Positions 1 through 9,024 of a stretch of DNA of 64,000 nucleotides are shown here, piece after piece (the stretch's first letter is position 1; each line of letters starts with the position of its first letter). The stretch lies in NCBI GenBank assembly GCA_002709955.1, contig PAQY01000012.1, positions 505,679 to 569,678 on the forward strand, written 5' to 3'. The notes under the pieces are model-generated. The model was given only the letters and a program-made list of their open reading frames with translations, made no database searches and was not told the origin of the DNA. The DNA comes from Rhodospirillaceae bacterium (GTDB lineage: Bacteria > Pseudomonadota > Alphaproteobacteria > UBA8366 > Aestuariispiraceae). The translations under genes were made by a program, and so were the position numbers.

Positions 1-1
1 G

Positions 2-1303
2 ATAGCGATTGGCCTGGAAGAGATCGAGGAACGTGTCGGTGCGGCGCGTTGGGCCAAAATGAAAGAATTGGTCAGTTCATTCGTTGAAAGTGCCATTAAG
101 GCGCATGCCGGACCCAGGGATGTTTTCCTTCGGGTGGAAGACGGCAGCTATGTGATTGTTTTTCAAGGGGTTTCAAACGATTCGGCATTGTTGATCGCCA
201 GCAAAATTGCCATGCAAGTGAACAAAACTCTGTTCGGTCAGGATGGGTTTGAAGGGGCCAGCATTAGAACGGTCGTGTCAGAGGGGGAGAGTTGGAAAAC
301 AAGCGAAACGATGAAGCCAAAGGATATCGCCAACAGATTGGCTGAAAATGCCCATAAGCTTGCCTCTGCGCCACCGCCGGAAGAGGCCCTGAAGAACAAC
401 AACATCACGCAGGCGATCCCCAACCCACCCAATTTAGATGTAAAACCTGATCGCAAGGAGTTGCGTAAGCAATTTGCCTTGGAAATGGCTGAAATTGAAA
501 AGACGCCAAGTTTCCTGGTATTCGTTGCCTTATGGTCCGTTCCGACAGAAACAATTTTGGGCTATAAATGCATTCCAGCCCGCAAAAACCCATATGATGA
601 TGAAATGATGATGGCGTATAACGCCCTGCCATTCGATGCAAAACAACAGGATGTGTTCGACTTCGATATTGAAGCGCTGGAAGACGGCCTGATGCAGTTA
701 AAGAATGTCATGGCGTCGGGTCATCATCGCATCAATGTGGTATTCAATATCAGTTTCGAAACGCTGTCGGCGCGTCACGGGCGTGATGATCTGACCGCGG
801 TCTTGCGGATGGTTCCCCCAGCTTTGCGCCAGCGGATTTATGCCAATCTGTGCGATATTCCGGAAGGAATTCCACCCAGCCGGTTGATGGAACTGTATCA
901 ATATTTGACACCGTTCTTCCGCGATGTTGCGGTCGTAATGCGCCATTCAAAACTGCAGGGCAGCATTAAGAACACGCTTTCAAGATTACATGCCGCAGGG
1001 GTCCGCATGGTTGGGATTGAACTGCCTTCCATACCGACCAATCTGGAAATCGAATGGACGAAATCAACATTGGCGTTGGCCAAACAACTGGGGTTAATCA
1101 CCAAGGTCATCAATGTGACCAGATGGTCGGATGTGCTTGCCTTTGCAGAAGGGGGTGTACAACTGATCAGTGGTCCTGTCCTAGTGACGCCCAGCAGAAA
1201 GCTGTTGCCCCCGAAAAGGCTGACGATTGCAGAGGTCAGAAACAGGGTGAATGAAGACACCAGTATGGATGATATGGCGAGAATCAAATCCAGCGTTGGT
1301 TAA
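2..1303 (+). CDS. Degenerate GGDEF/EAL-like signalling protein, 5' truncated
   Basis: The reading frame is open to the window edge, so the true start lies upstream; the first ATG inside the window is at 59. The segment after it (FLRVEDGSYVIVF) resembles the core strand of a decayed GGDEF domain. The C-terminal 200 residues follow the order of an EAL domain: FNISFETL, then a stretch of conserved helices, then LGLITKVINVTRW and GVQLISGPVL where active enzymes have AEGVE and CDLVQGY. The acidic catalytic residues of the EGVE segment are absent, so if this is an EAL domain it is probably a non-catalytic c-di-GMP binder or a protein-interaction module. The family call is inferred from fold-like similarity only. 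It could also be an unrelated alphaproteobacterial protein. Confidence 0.5.
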   Translation: MAIGLEEIEERVGAARWAKMKELVSSFVESAIKAHAGPRDVFLRVEDGSYVIVFQGVSNDSALLIASKIAMQVNKTLFGQDGFEGASIRTVVSEGESWKTSETMKPKDIANRLAENAHKLASAPPPEEALKNNNITQAIPNPPNLDVKPDRKELRKQFALEMAEIEKTPSFLVFVALWSVPTETILGYKCIPARKNPYDDEMMMAYNALPFDAKQQDVFDFDIEALEDGLMQLKNVMASGHHRINVVFNISFETLSARHGRDDLTAVLRMVPPALRQRIYANLCDIPEGIPPSRLMELYQYLTPFFRDVAVVMRHSKLQGSIKNTLSRLHAAGVRMVGIELPSIPTNLEIEWTKSTLALAKQLGLITKVINVTRWSDVLAFAEGGVQLISGPVLVTPSRKLLPPKRLTIAEVRNRVNEDTSMDDMARIKSSVG

Positions 1304-1433
1304 CGTCCACCCTTTGAAACTTGACTTTCGCGCGGTGTCTTAACGGCTTTGTTGAAAAACAGGCTGTTTACAAGCACCTGTGCCTATGGTGTCCTATGCA
1401 CATAATAATAACTACGGACGAAAGAGCGCCCGA

Positions 1434-2369
1434 ATGCAGCCTTTTGCAATTGCGGGAGTACAAATGCATGTTGGAGCCTATGCTGAAAATGTAACAGCGA
1501 TCCGACAGCGCCTTGATCTGACCGTCGCCCGCTTTCCTTGGGTTCAGATGGTTATGTTTTCTGAACTGGCCCCTTATGGGCCCTTGCCGGAACATGCACA
1601 GACCCTGCCTGGGCCTGCTGAGGAGATTTTCCAGGAAATGGCGCGCGCCCATGGTGTGTGGCTGTTGCCCGGTTCGATTTTTGAGCGGGTTGGCGACAAA
1701 ATCTACAATACAGCGATCGTGATCAATCCAGAGGGGGAGATCGTCGGGCGCTATCGCAAGATGTTTCCTTTCCGCCCGTATGAGGCTGGAATTGAGGCGG
1801 GGACAGAGTTTCTGATCTTCGATGTTCCAGATGTGGGGCGTTTCGGGGTTTCGATCTGTTATGACATCTGGTTCGCGGAAACGACACGCACCCTGACGGC
1901 GCAGGGGGTGGAGGTTCTGTTGCATCCCGTCCTGACCGGAACCATTGATCGCGATGTGGAACTGTCCATCGCCCGCGCGTCGGCGGCCATGTTCCAATGC
2001 TATATATTTGATATCAATGGATTGGGTGCCGGAGGATGTGGACGGTCCTGTGTTGTCGATCCGTCTGGAACGGTGCTGTATCAGGCCGCCGGGCAGGAGG
2101 AGATTATCCCGATTGAAGTCGACCTTACCCTGGTGCGTCGCCAACGGGAAACCGGTCTTAAAGGATTGGGGCAGACGCTGAAAAGCTTCCGCGACCGCAG
2201 CGTCTATTTCTCAATCTATGATCCAACCTATGCGGACACGTCTTATCTTTACAGCCTGGGTCCGCTTGAAATGCCACAGCGGGGCTCCCGGGCGGGTCTG
2301 GATTTAAGGCCAGGAACCCTGGACAGGGGTGCAGCACAGACTTTTGAGGAACCTGCGGGGCCAGGCTGA
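1434..2369 (+). CDS. Carbon-nitrogen hydrolase (nitrilase superfamily amidase)
   Basis: A 311-residue cytosolic enzyme of the nitrilase superfamily, which hydrolyses or forms amides and N-carbamoyl groups through a Glu-Lys-Cys triad. All three residues are visible: Glu44 in FSELAPYG, Lys109 in RYRKMFPF and Cys142 in SICYDIWF. The start is placed at MQPFAIAG because the beta strand that opens the family fold begins there; an upstream in-frame ATG at 1380 would add 18 unlikely residues. The ribosome site is weak. It is the first gene of a four-gene plus-strand cluster with a PLP decarboxylase, an ATP-grasp ligase and an Ntn hydrolase, so it probably acts on an amide of an amine or amino-acid derivative. 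Exact substrate unknown. Confidence 0.9.
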   Translation: MQPFAIAGVQMHVGAYAENVTAIRQRLDLTVARFPWVQMVMFSELAPYGPLPEHAQTLPGPAEEIFQEMARAHGVWLLPGSIFERVGDKIYNTAIVINPEGEIVGRYRKMFPFRPYEAGIEAGTEFLIFDVPDVGRFGVSICYDIWFAETTRTLTAQGVEVLLHPVLTGTIDRDVELSIARASAAMFQCYIFDINGLGAGGCGRSCVVDPSGTVLYQAAGQEEIIPIEVDLTLVRRQRETGLKGLGQTLKSFRDRSVYFSIYDPTYADTSYLYSLGPLEMPQRGSRAGLDLRPGTLDRGAAQTFEEPAGPG

Positions 2370-2545
2370 ATGCGCCTGCACGCCGTCGATACAATAAATG
2401 GAGCAAACCGATCGCAAAACTAACGAGTGAGTCCAAAAAGAATGCCGCCCTTAAAGGCGGAAAACCGGGGGCAAATGAAGGCAAGGCACTAGCGATTCGT
2501 CGCAGCGGGCCAGGTGACCTGACCGCGCATTATTCCGCGTCTCAA

Positions 2546-5254
2546 TTGCGGAATGACAGTTGGAGCAAACTGAAAAATGCAGCGGCGCGCCTGATGGTGG
2601 CTGAACGGCGCGATCCGGACTCCCCCATGCACAGGGTTGTCGAGGAATTGCTGCACAAGCTGGAACCTATTGAAAGTTATTGGGCCTTTCCAGGGCGGGT
2701 CACGTTCGAGCGTCTGCATACAATGTTTGAAGAGCAGGAATTCACGACGCTTGCCCATACAGTTGCCCGAATCACGCGGGCCTTGATGTCCGACAGCTAT
2801 CGCAGCCGACATATCCATGTCATCCCCACAGAAGATGATGAAGACAGTGACGAGCGGTCCGATACCGCCGAAGAACGCGCGCGCAATCGCCCCTATTTCG
2901 AGGTGATGATTGTCGATGACCTGTCACCCCATCAGGAAACCACGCTGAAGCGGTCGCTCAGAGACAAACGCCGGGCGGAGGATTCCTTTGTCTATGAAAG
3001 CGTGGTTGTCGGCAGTTTTGAAGATGCGCTGATTGGTGTGCTGTTCAATTACAACATTCAGGCCGTCGTTGTGCGGTATGGCTTTCCGTATAAATCCCGC
3101 CACGATCTGCCAATGTTGAAACGCTACCTGAACCGATTGGGCGACGAGACGTTCGATGATCTGCCGCCGGAAGAATTTGGCGTCAATCTGGCCTATGCCA
3201 TCGGGAAGCTGCGTCCTGAACTGGATATCTATATGGTCACGGATCAGTCCGTGGAGGATATTGCAGGGCGGGTCTGTGAGAATTGCCGCCGGGTCTTCTA
3301 TAATCAGGAAGACTATATGGAGCTGCATCTGAACATCCTGCGCGGGGTCAACACGCGCTATAAGACGCCGTTCTTTACCGCCCTGAAGGAATATTCCAAG
3401 CAGCCGACCGGTGTGTTTCATGCCATGCCGATCAGCCGTGGGAAATCCATTGCCAAGTCCCATTGGATCAAGGATATGGGCGACTTTTATGGGATGAACA
3501 TCTTCCTGGCGGAAACCTCTGCCACATCGGGTGGATTGGATTCGCTGCTGGATCCCCATGGTCCGATCAAGCATGCGCAGGAATCGGCGGCGCGTGCGTT
3601 TGGCGCACGGCAGACGTTTTTTGCCACCAATGGCACATCGACCTGTAACAAGATTGTGGTTCAGGCGCTGGTGAAGCCGGACGATATCGTTCTGGTGGAT
3701 CGGGATTGTCACAAATCCCACCATTATGGAATGGTGTTGGCAGGCGCACAGGTTGTCTATCTGGACAGCTATCCGCTGAATGAGTTTTCCATGTATGGCG
3801 CGGTACCGCTGCGCGAGATCAAGCATCAGCTACTAACGCTCAAGAAAGCCGGAAAACTGGACCGGGTGAAGATGCTGTTGCTGACCAACTGTACCTTCGA
3901 TGGGCTGGTCTATAACGTTGAACGGGTGATGGAAGAATGTCTGGCGATCAAGCCGGACCTGGTCTTTTTGTGGGACGAGGCGTGGTTTGCCTTTGCCCGT
4001 TTCGGGCCAACCTATCGCCAGCGCACCGCCATGCACAATGCGGCGATGTTGCGGGAACGCTATCAGACCGGCGAATATCGCGAACAATATGAGACCTGGA
4101 AGGCCGCTTTTGATAAGGCTGGGTCAGAGAAGGAGTCGACCTGGCTGGATCAGCGCCTGATGCCTGATCCAGACAAGGTGCGGGTCCGCGTCTATGCCTG
4201 CCAGTCGACCCACAAGACCCTGACCAGTCTGCGTCAGGGTTCGATGATCCATATTCATGATCAGGATTACAAATCCAAGGCGGAGGAATCGTTCCACGAA
4301 GCCTATATGACCCATACATCGACGTCTCCAAATTATCAGATCGTTGCGTCCCTGGATGTGGGGCGACGGCAGGTGGAATTGGAAGGCTTCGAAATGGTGC
4401 AGAAGCAGGTCGAAATGGCCATGGTCCTGCGCGAGAAAATCACGACCCATCCCTTGTTAAGCAAATATTTCCGCATCCTGACAGCCAGCGACATGATTCC
4501 CGCTGAATATCGTGAAAGCGGTATGGAATCCTATTTTCAGGTCGGGCATGGCTGGGCCGATATCTGGGAAGCCTGGGCGAAGGATGAATTCGCCCTGGAT
4601 GCAACGCGGGTTACATTGCTGATCGGCAAAACCGGACTGGATGGCGATACATTCAAGAATAAGGAGTTGATGGATAAATACGGGATTCAGATCAACAAGA
4701 CATCCCGCAATACGGTCTTGTTCATGACCAATATCGGGACCACACGGTCCTCAGTCGCGTATCTGATCGAAGTTCTGGTGAAGATCGCAGCGGAACTGGA
4801 CGAACGGTTGGATGATTCTTCACCGGTCGAACGCGCGCTGCATAATCGCCAGGTAACATCCCTGCTGGAAGAATTGCCACCACAGCCAGATTTCAGCCGC
4901 TTCCATGACTCTTTCCGCGCAAAGAACACCCAAAAGGGGCAGAGCGCGGATACGGCAGAAGGGGATATTCGCACCGCTTACTTCCTGGCCTATGATCAGG
5001 AGAACTGTGAATATCTAAGCCTGGAAGATGGCAGTTTGGATGCAGAAATGGCCAAGGGCCGGGAAATCGTATCATCGACCTTCATCATTCCCTATCCACC
5101 GGGTTTCCCAATTCTGGTGCCAGGGCAGGTCTTAAGTATCGAAATTCTGAAATATATGCGGGCATTGGATGTGAAGGAAATTCACGGCTATCGCCCGGAA
5201 CTGGGACTGCGCGTATTCACAGAAAAGGCGTTAAAAGACGTCGCAAAGAAATGA
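2546..5254 (+). CDS. PLP-dependent Orn/Lys/Arg decarboxylase-like enzyme with N-terminal receiver-like domain
   Basis: A 902-residue fold-type I enzyme of the Orn/Lys/Arg decarboxylase group. Residues 118-240 (FEVMIVDDLS...IYMVTDQ) look like the flavodoxin/receiver-like wing domain of these enzymes. The PLP core follows: TNGTST at 361-366, DCHKSHH at 387-393, the pyridine-binding Asp in WDEAW (D477), and the Schiff-base lysine in STHKTLTS (K557). A C-terminal domain ends near FTEKALKD. Biosynthetic or acid-resistance decarboxylases are usually 700-750 residues, so this one is long. The start is uncertain: the TTG at 2546 has no clear Shine-Dalgarno sequence, the next in-frame ATG is at 2594, and the frame is open without ATG/GTG/TTG back to 2348. 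It is followed after 30 bases by the ATP-grasp gene. Substrate unknown. Confidence 0.85.
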   Translation: MRNDSWSKLKNAAARLMVAERRDPDSPMHRVVEELLHKLEPIESYWAFPGRVTFERLHTMFEEQEFTTLAHTVARITRALMSDSYRSRHIHVIPTEDDEDSDERSDTAEERARNRPYFEVMIVDDLSPHQETTLKRSLRDKRRAEDSFVYESVVVGSFEDALIGVLFNYNIQAVVVRYGFPYKSRHDLPMLKRYLNRLGDETFDDLPPEEFGVNLAYAIGKLRPELDIYMVTDQSVEDIAGRVCENCRRVFYNQEDYMELHLNILRGVNTRYKTPFFTALKEYSKQPTGVFHAMPISRGKSIAKSHWIKDMGDFYGMNIFLAETSATSGGLDSLLDPHGPIKHAQESAARAFGARQTFFATNGTSTCNKIVVQALVKPDDIVLVDRDCHKSHHYGMVLAGAQVVYLDSYPLNEFSMYGAVPLREIKHQLLTLKKAGKLDRVKMLLLTNCTFDGLVYNVERVMEECLAIKPDLVFLWDEAWFAFARFGPTYRQRTAMHNAAMLRERYQTGEYREQYETWKAAFDKAGSEKESTWLDQRLMPDPDKVRVRVYACQSTHKTLTSLRQGSMIHIHDQDYKSKAEESFHEAYMTHTSTSPNYQIVASLDVGRRQVELEGFEMVQKQVEMAMVLREKITTHPLLSKYFRILTASDMIPAEYRESGMESYFQVGHGWADIWEAWAKDEFALDATRVTLLIGKTGLDGDTFKNKELMDKYGIQINKTSRNTVLFMTNIGTTRSSVAYLIEVLVKIAAELDERLDDSSPVERALHNRQVTSLLEELPPQPDFSRFHDSFRAKNTQKGQSADTAEGDIRTAYFLAYDQENCEYLSLEDGSLDAEMAKGREIVSSTFIIPYPPGFPILVPGQVLSIEILKYMRALDVKEIHGYRPELGLRVFTEKALKDVAKK

Positions 5255-5284
5255 ACTGAACAGAGAAAATGGGGGACTATACCT

Positions 5285-7105
5285 ATGGCTAAGAAGGCCA
5301 CTGCAAAGAAGACATCAACAAAAGCCGCTGTCGATGGTGGGGCCCCAGAAGCCCTGACGACAGAGCCTGTGTCGACCACACCGACGCCAAAGGCTGTTGC
5401 TAAAAAGGCAGCAGTCAAGAAAGCGGCCACAAAGAAGGCAGCCACAAAAAAGGCAAATGTGAAGAAGGCGACAACGAAGAAGGCGGCTTCTAAAAAGGTG
5501 ACACCCAATAAAAAGGCATCCGCCAAGAAGTCGTCACCTAAGGAATCCGCACCAAAAGCGACAGCCAAGAAAGCAACAGCCAAGAAAGTTGCGGCAAAAG
5601 CTGAGGTGAAGCGGCCCGTCGCCAAGAAGGCGACCCTGAAGCCGGGAACGAAAAAGCGCGTGCCACGGGAAAAGAAAGTCCTGAAGGGCATGTCGGATAT
5701 TCGGCGGTATTTCCATCGCAATGAAACGCCGATCGTGTTCATCAGTGCGACCAACTTTAACCTGTTGGGCATGGATGAATGGGTTAAGAACTTTAAATAT
5801 ATCAACTATATAGACTGTTATGACGGGCGTCACCCGAACGTATTCGTTCCCAATGAAGCACCCCATGCGGAATTCCAGTCGATTGAGGATATCAACAACT
5901 ATCTGCTGCAGCATAAGGAAGTGCTGGATACCGTCAGCGCCATGGGGAAAAACCCCAAATCGGTATTCCTGATGTTTGACGAGGAAACCGAAAAGCTGGC
6001 GAAAAAGGCCAAAATGGATGTCTGGTTCCCGAAAGCAAAGCTGCGCACCAGGGTTGATAACAAGATCATTACCGTGCGCATCGGCGACAAGGCGGGTGTG
6101 CCATCGGTGCCCAACGTCCTGGCTAAGATTGAAAGCTATGAGCAGTTGCGCGAGGTATCAAAGGGGCTGGGTGAGCATCTGGTGCTGCAGTCAGCCTTTG
6201 GCGATTCTGGACATACAACCTTCTTCATCTCCACCGAAAAGGACTTTAAGAAGCATCAGTCCGAAATCATCGGCCAGGGTGAAATCAAGGTCATGAAACG
6301 CATCAATTGCCGGGGATCGGCGATTGAGGCCTGCACGACCAAGGCTGGCACGATTGTCGGTCCGCTGATGACGGAGCTTGTCGGCTTCCCGGAACTGACC
6401 CCCTATAAAGGCGGTTGGTGCGGCAATGAGATATTCGATGCCAGCTTCACGCCGGAAATCCGCCAGCAGGCCCGGGACTATACCTATAAATTCGGGGAGC
6501 AGCTGCGCAAGGAAGGGTATCGCGGATATTTTGAACTGGATTTCCTGATCGATATGGACAGCGGCTTGATGTATCTGGGGGAATTGAACCCGCGCATTAC
6601 CGGGGCGTCTTCCATGACCAATCACGCCGCCTTTGCCCATGCGGATGCGCCGCTGTTCCTGTTCCATCTGCTGGAATTTTCAGGGGTGCCGTTTGAGCTG
6701 GATGTCGAGGCCCTGAACGACCGTTGGGCTGATCCAGACAATATCGACAGTTGGTCCCAATATGTCATGAAACATACACAGGATTCGGTAGACATCATCA
6801 CCGAAGCCCCCGAAAGTGGCATCTATCGTATGAACCCTGATGGCAGTATCGATTTCAGTCGATTTGACTATCACCGCCGTGCGGTTGCCAGCGAGAATGA
6901 AGCCTTTTTCCTGAGAATTTCCGGGGTCGGAGATTATCGGTATGAAGGGGCCGACCTTGGCATTCTGGTGACCCGCGGTCGTCTAATGACCGATAACTTT
7001 AAGCTGAATAAGCGGGCCAAGAAATGGATCAATGGAATGCGCGGGAAGTTCAAGGGGCGGGGATTACAACCGGCACCGACCGCTGGGGCATACAAGATTC
7101 TGTAA
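5285..7105 (+). CDS. ATP-grasp ligase with histone-H1-like lysine/alanine-rich N-terminal tail
   Basis: A 606-residue protein in two parts. Residues 1-135 are low-complexity KKA/KKAT repeats with 40 lysines, like eukaryotic H1 tails or bacterial HctB/AlgP-type proteins. From MSDIRRYF (136) a globular ATP-grasp enzyme follows: a preATP-grasp domain to about 250, an ATP-binding lid around LVLQSAFGDSGHTTF (299-313), and metal-binding residues in FELDF (E417) and GELNPR (E433, N435, R437). ATP-grasp enzymes activate a carboxylate as an acyl phosphate and join it to an amine or thiol. Homologs tend to be labelled biotin carboxylase, but no biotin-carrier domain is present, so an amino-acid or amine ligase is more likely. 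The start ATG has GGGGGA nine bases upstream. It sits between the decarboxylase and the C45 hydrolase, probably in one operon. Confidence 0.85.
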   Translation: MAKKATAKKTSTKAAVDGGAPEALTTEPVSTTPTPKAVAKKAAVKKAATKKAATKKANVKKATTKKAASKKVTPNKKASAKKSSPKESAPKATAKKATAKKVAAKAEVKRPVAKKATLKPGTKKRVPREKKVLKGMSDIRRYFHRNETPIVFISATNFNLLGMDEWVKNFKYINYIDCYDGRHPNVFVPNEAPHAEFQSIEDINNYLLQHKEVLDTVSAMGKNPKSVFLMFDEETEKLAKKAKMDVWFPKAKLRTRVDNKIITVRIGDKAGVPSVPNVLAKIESYEQLREVSKGLGEHLVLQSAFGDSGHTTFFISTEKDFKKHQSEIIGQGEIKVMKRINCRGSAIEACTTKAGTIVGPLMTELVGFPELTPYKGGWCGNEIFDASFTPEIRQQARDYTYKFGEQLRKEGYRGYFELDFLIDMDSGLMYLGELNPRITGASSMTNHAAFAHADAPLFLFHLLEFSGVPFELDVEALNDRWADPDNIDSWSQYVMKHTQDSVDIITEAPESGIYRMNPDGSIDFSRFDYHRRAVASENEAFFLRISGVGDYRYEGADLGILVTRGRLMTDNFKLNKRAKKWINGMRGKFKGRGLQPAPTAGAYKIL

Positions 7106-7209
7106 TTGGCACAGAAGATACTGCTTTCGGAACCCAGTTTCTGGGCGTGCCGGAACAGGAAGGACCGTATCGGTCCGGTCCCCTGACACAGGGGACGGAC
7201 GGAGAAGAC

Positions 7210-8220
7210 ATGGACCTTTATTTCCAGTCGGTTTCTGAAAAGAAGCCCGGCGATAAGTGGCAGACCCTGTTTGAGAGATACTGGCCGGCCTATCGGGCCT
7301 GGTATCTCTCTGATGGGCTGGAGCAGCGCGCGACCTGGCTGACCTGTAAGGAGGCTTTGGAAGCCCACATGCCCCGTCTGTTGCCGACCTATGACTGCTT
7401 GTGTGATCTGGCCGGTGGGGGCGACTTGGCGGCGCGTTTCCTCAGCCTGTGGCGACCCCCGGCCTATATTTCCGGCTGCAGTCAGATCGTCTGGTTGGGT
7501 GATGGTCCGAAACTGGTGCGGAATTATGATTACAGCCCGGCCCTGATCGATGGCGTTATCATGGAAAGCGCCTGGAATGGCACAAAGGTCATTGCGATGA
7601 CCGATTGCCTGTGGGGCGTGCTGGATGGCGTGAACGAAAAGGGGCTGGCTGTCAGCTTGACCTTCGGCGGCCGCCGCGCCGTGGGGGAGGGGTTTGGGAT
7701 CCCCGTTATCCTGCGCAACATCCTGGAATTCTGTGCGACGGTAGAGGACGCAGCAAAGGTTCTAGCCGAAGTACCGACCCATATGGCCTATAATGTGACG
7801 GCGGTTGATAAATCAGGCCGGTTCACGACCGCCTATCTGGCACCGGGCAGCCGACCCGTGATCAAATCCGTCCCCTATGCGACGAATCACCAGGGGCGTA
7901 TTGAATGGCATGACCATGCCCGCGCGACCGCCACGCTGGAGCGGGAGCAGTTCCTGCGGTTCCGCCTGGAAGATGACAAGGTCACCTTCCCCAAGCTGGT
8001 GGATGCTTTCCGAAAGCCGCCTTTGTATACCAATGCGTATCACAATGGGTTTGGGACAATCTATACCGCGATTTACGACCCGGTGGATGGCAGCGCGACC
8101 TATCTGTTCCCCGATGGGTCCAGCAAGCACCATAGCTTTGGTGACTTCAAGGAAGAAGCCTGGACCATGCCCATCGATGGCAATGGTGCCCCCAAAACCC
8201 GTGGCATGGATCTGATATAG
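7210..8220 (+). CDS. C45-family Ntn hydrolase / acyltransferase (AAT-like)
   Basis: A 336-residue protein resembling the acyl-CoA:6-aminopenicillanate acyltransferase (peptidase C45) family. These are N-terminal-nucleophile enzymes that self-cleave before a cysteine and then hydrolyse or transfer acyl groups on amides. The likely autocatalytic site is Gly89-Cys90 in YISGCSQIV, followed by VRNYDYSP as in the family; LWGVLDGVNEKGLAVSL and the TNHQG segment are further family-like blocks. The start at MDLYFQS is preceded by a good GGAG ribosome site; the frame extends upstream into the ATP-grasp gene without need. It is the last gene of the cluster. Together with the nitrilase-type enzyme it gives two amide-acting hydrolases flanking one ligase. 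Substrate unknown. Confidence 0.85.
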   Translation: MDLYFQSVSEKKPGDKWQTLFERYWPAYRAWYLSDGLEQRATWLTCKEALEAHMPRLLPTYDCLCDLAGGGDLAARFLSLWRPPAYISGCSQIVWLGDGPKLVRNYDYSPALIDGVIMESAWNGTKVIAMTDCLWGVLDGVNEKGLAVSLTFGGRRAVGEGFGIPVILRNILEFCATVEDAAKVLAEVPTHMAYNVTAVDKSGRFTTAYLAPGSRPVIKSVPYATNHQGRIEWHDHARATATLEREQFLRFRLEDDKVTFPKLVDAFRKPPLYTNAYHNGFGTIYTAIYDPVDGSATYLFPDGSSKHHSFGDFKEEAWTMPIDGNGAPKTRGMDLI

Positions 8221-8321
8221 AGGGCGCTGTGATGCAGGGGGTTGCTTTCAGTTTTAACAGATCACATCACGGTCTGTGCGCTGGGGGCGACTGTTGACAA
8301 AGACGTCACCCCGGACTTGCT

Positions 8322-9023
8322 CTAAGACAGTTGCGGCTGGAGCTTTAGAATATCTGCCAGGGTTGCCGTTGTTGGGTCTGGCAGCAGGGCGATCAGGCGG
8401 CGGGCGCGGGCCAGATCTTCTGGTGTATCTACAGCAATAGACATTGCTTCATAATCCAGATCTTCTGGCTGTACGCTGACGATGGAAAAATCATTCGGGT
8501 GTTCGTACGCGTACAGTGTCACATGTTCCCGATAGGCCAGATCAGACGTCGCGGACAGAATGCGGTGCATCGCCGCTTTTGAGATTGCTTCGGCGCTGGC
8601 CCCGATGGGGAAGGAGCGCGGATAGACATTCGTGGCAAGGTCCGCGCCGCTGTCCAGAAATCTTTCTGACACCTGGTCCACGACGGCGGGGTCGGCAAAG
8701 GGGCTGTCACCGCAGATCCTGACGAACCAATCCAGTTTGAATTCGCTACAGGCGTCCGTGCAGCGTTTTGCGACATCCATCGCATCGCCCCGGAAACAGC
8801 CGATGCCTTCTGCCTCTGCAAAGGCCTGTAAGGGATCATCCAGGGCGCGGTCGCTGGTGGCCAGGATCATGTCCGACACATAATGACAGCGGCGCAGGCG
8901 ATCAATGGCCCGGCCCAGCACTGTACGCCCGCCCAGATCCATCAGGCCCTTTCCCGGCAATCGCCTGGAATCGAGCCTTGCCAACAGCACCAGGGCTGCT
9001 GGTCCTCGCGATGTATCGCTCAT
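8322..9023 (-). CDS. Cytidylyltransferase family protein (SpsF/NeuA-like)
   Basis: A 233-residue nucleotidyltransferase with the glycosyltransferase-A-like fold of CMP-sugar synthetases. The nucleotide-binding loop is visible near the N terminus as ARLDSRRLPGKGL, followed by RAIDRLRR and the ICGDSP segment where the family binds metal. SpsF and NeuA relatives activate sugars as CMP derivatives for surface polysaccharide or glycoprotein. The start at MSDTSRG is one base downstream of the epimerase stop and has a GGAAG ribosome site. The longer upstream frame overlaps the epimerase and is not coding. It is the third gene of a minus-strand DegT-epimerase-cytidylyltransferase set; no NeuB-type synthase is nearby, so the activated sugar cannot be named. 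Confidence 0.8.
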   Translation of the reverse strand: MSDTSRGPAALVLLARLDSRRLPGKGLMDLGGRTVLGRAIDRLRRCHYVSDMILATSDRALDDPLQAFAEAEGIGCFRGDAMDVAKRCTDACSEFKLDWFVRICGDSPFADPAVVDQVSERFLDSGADLATNVYPRSFPIGASAEAISKAAMHRILSATSDLAYREHVTLYAYEHPNDFSIVSVQPEDLDYEAMSIAVDTPEDLARARRLIALLPDPTTATLADILKLQPQLS

Positions 9024-9024
9024 C

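Noticed and set aside
5285-5689. Stand-alone histone-like protein gene
   Set aside because: The KKA-rich frame runs without a stop into the ATP-grasp domain, so it is one gene, not a separate histone.
5188-5805. Long minus-strand frame opposite the KKA tail
   Set aside because: Its Phe/Ala/Leu-rich translation is a mirror of the lysine codon repeats on the plus strand, with no independent signal.
8221-8321. Possible terminator between the convergent C45 and cytidylyltransferase genes
   Set aside because: TGTGATG and CATCACG could pair only six bases across about 30 bases and no T-run follows.
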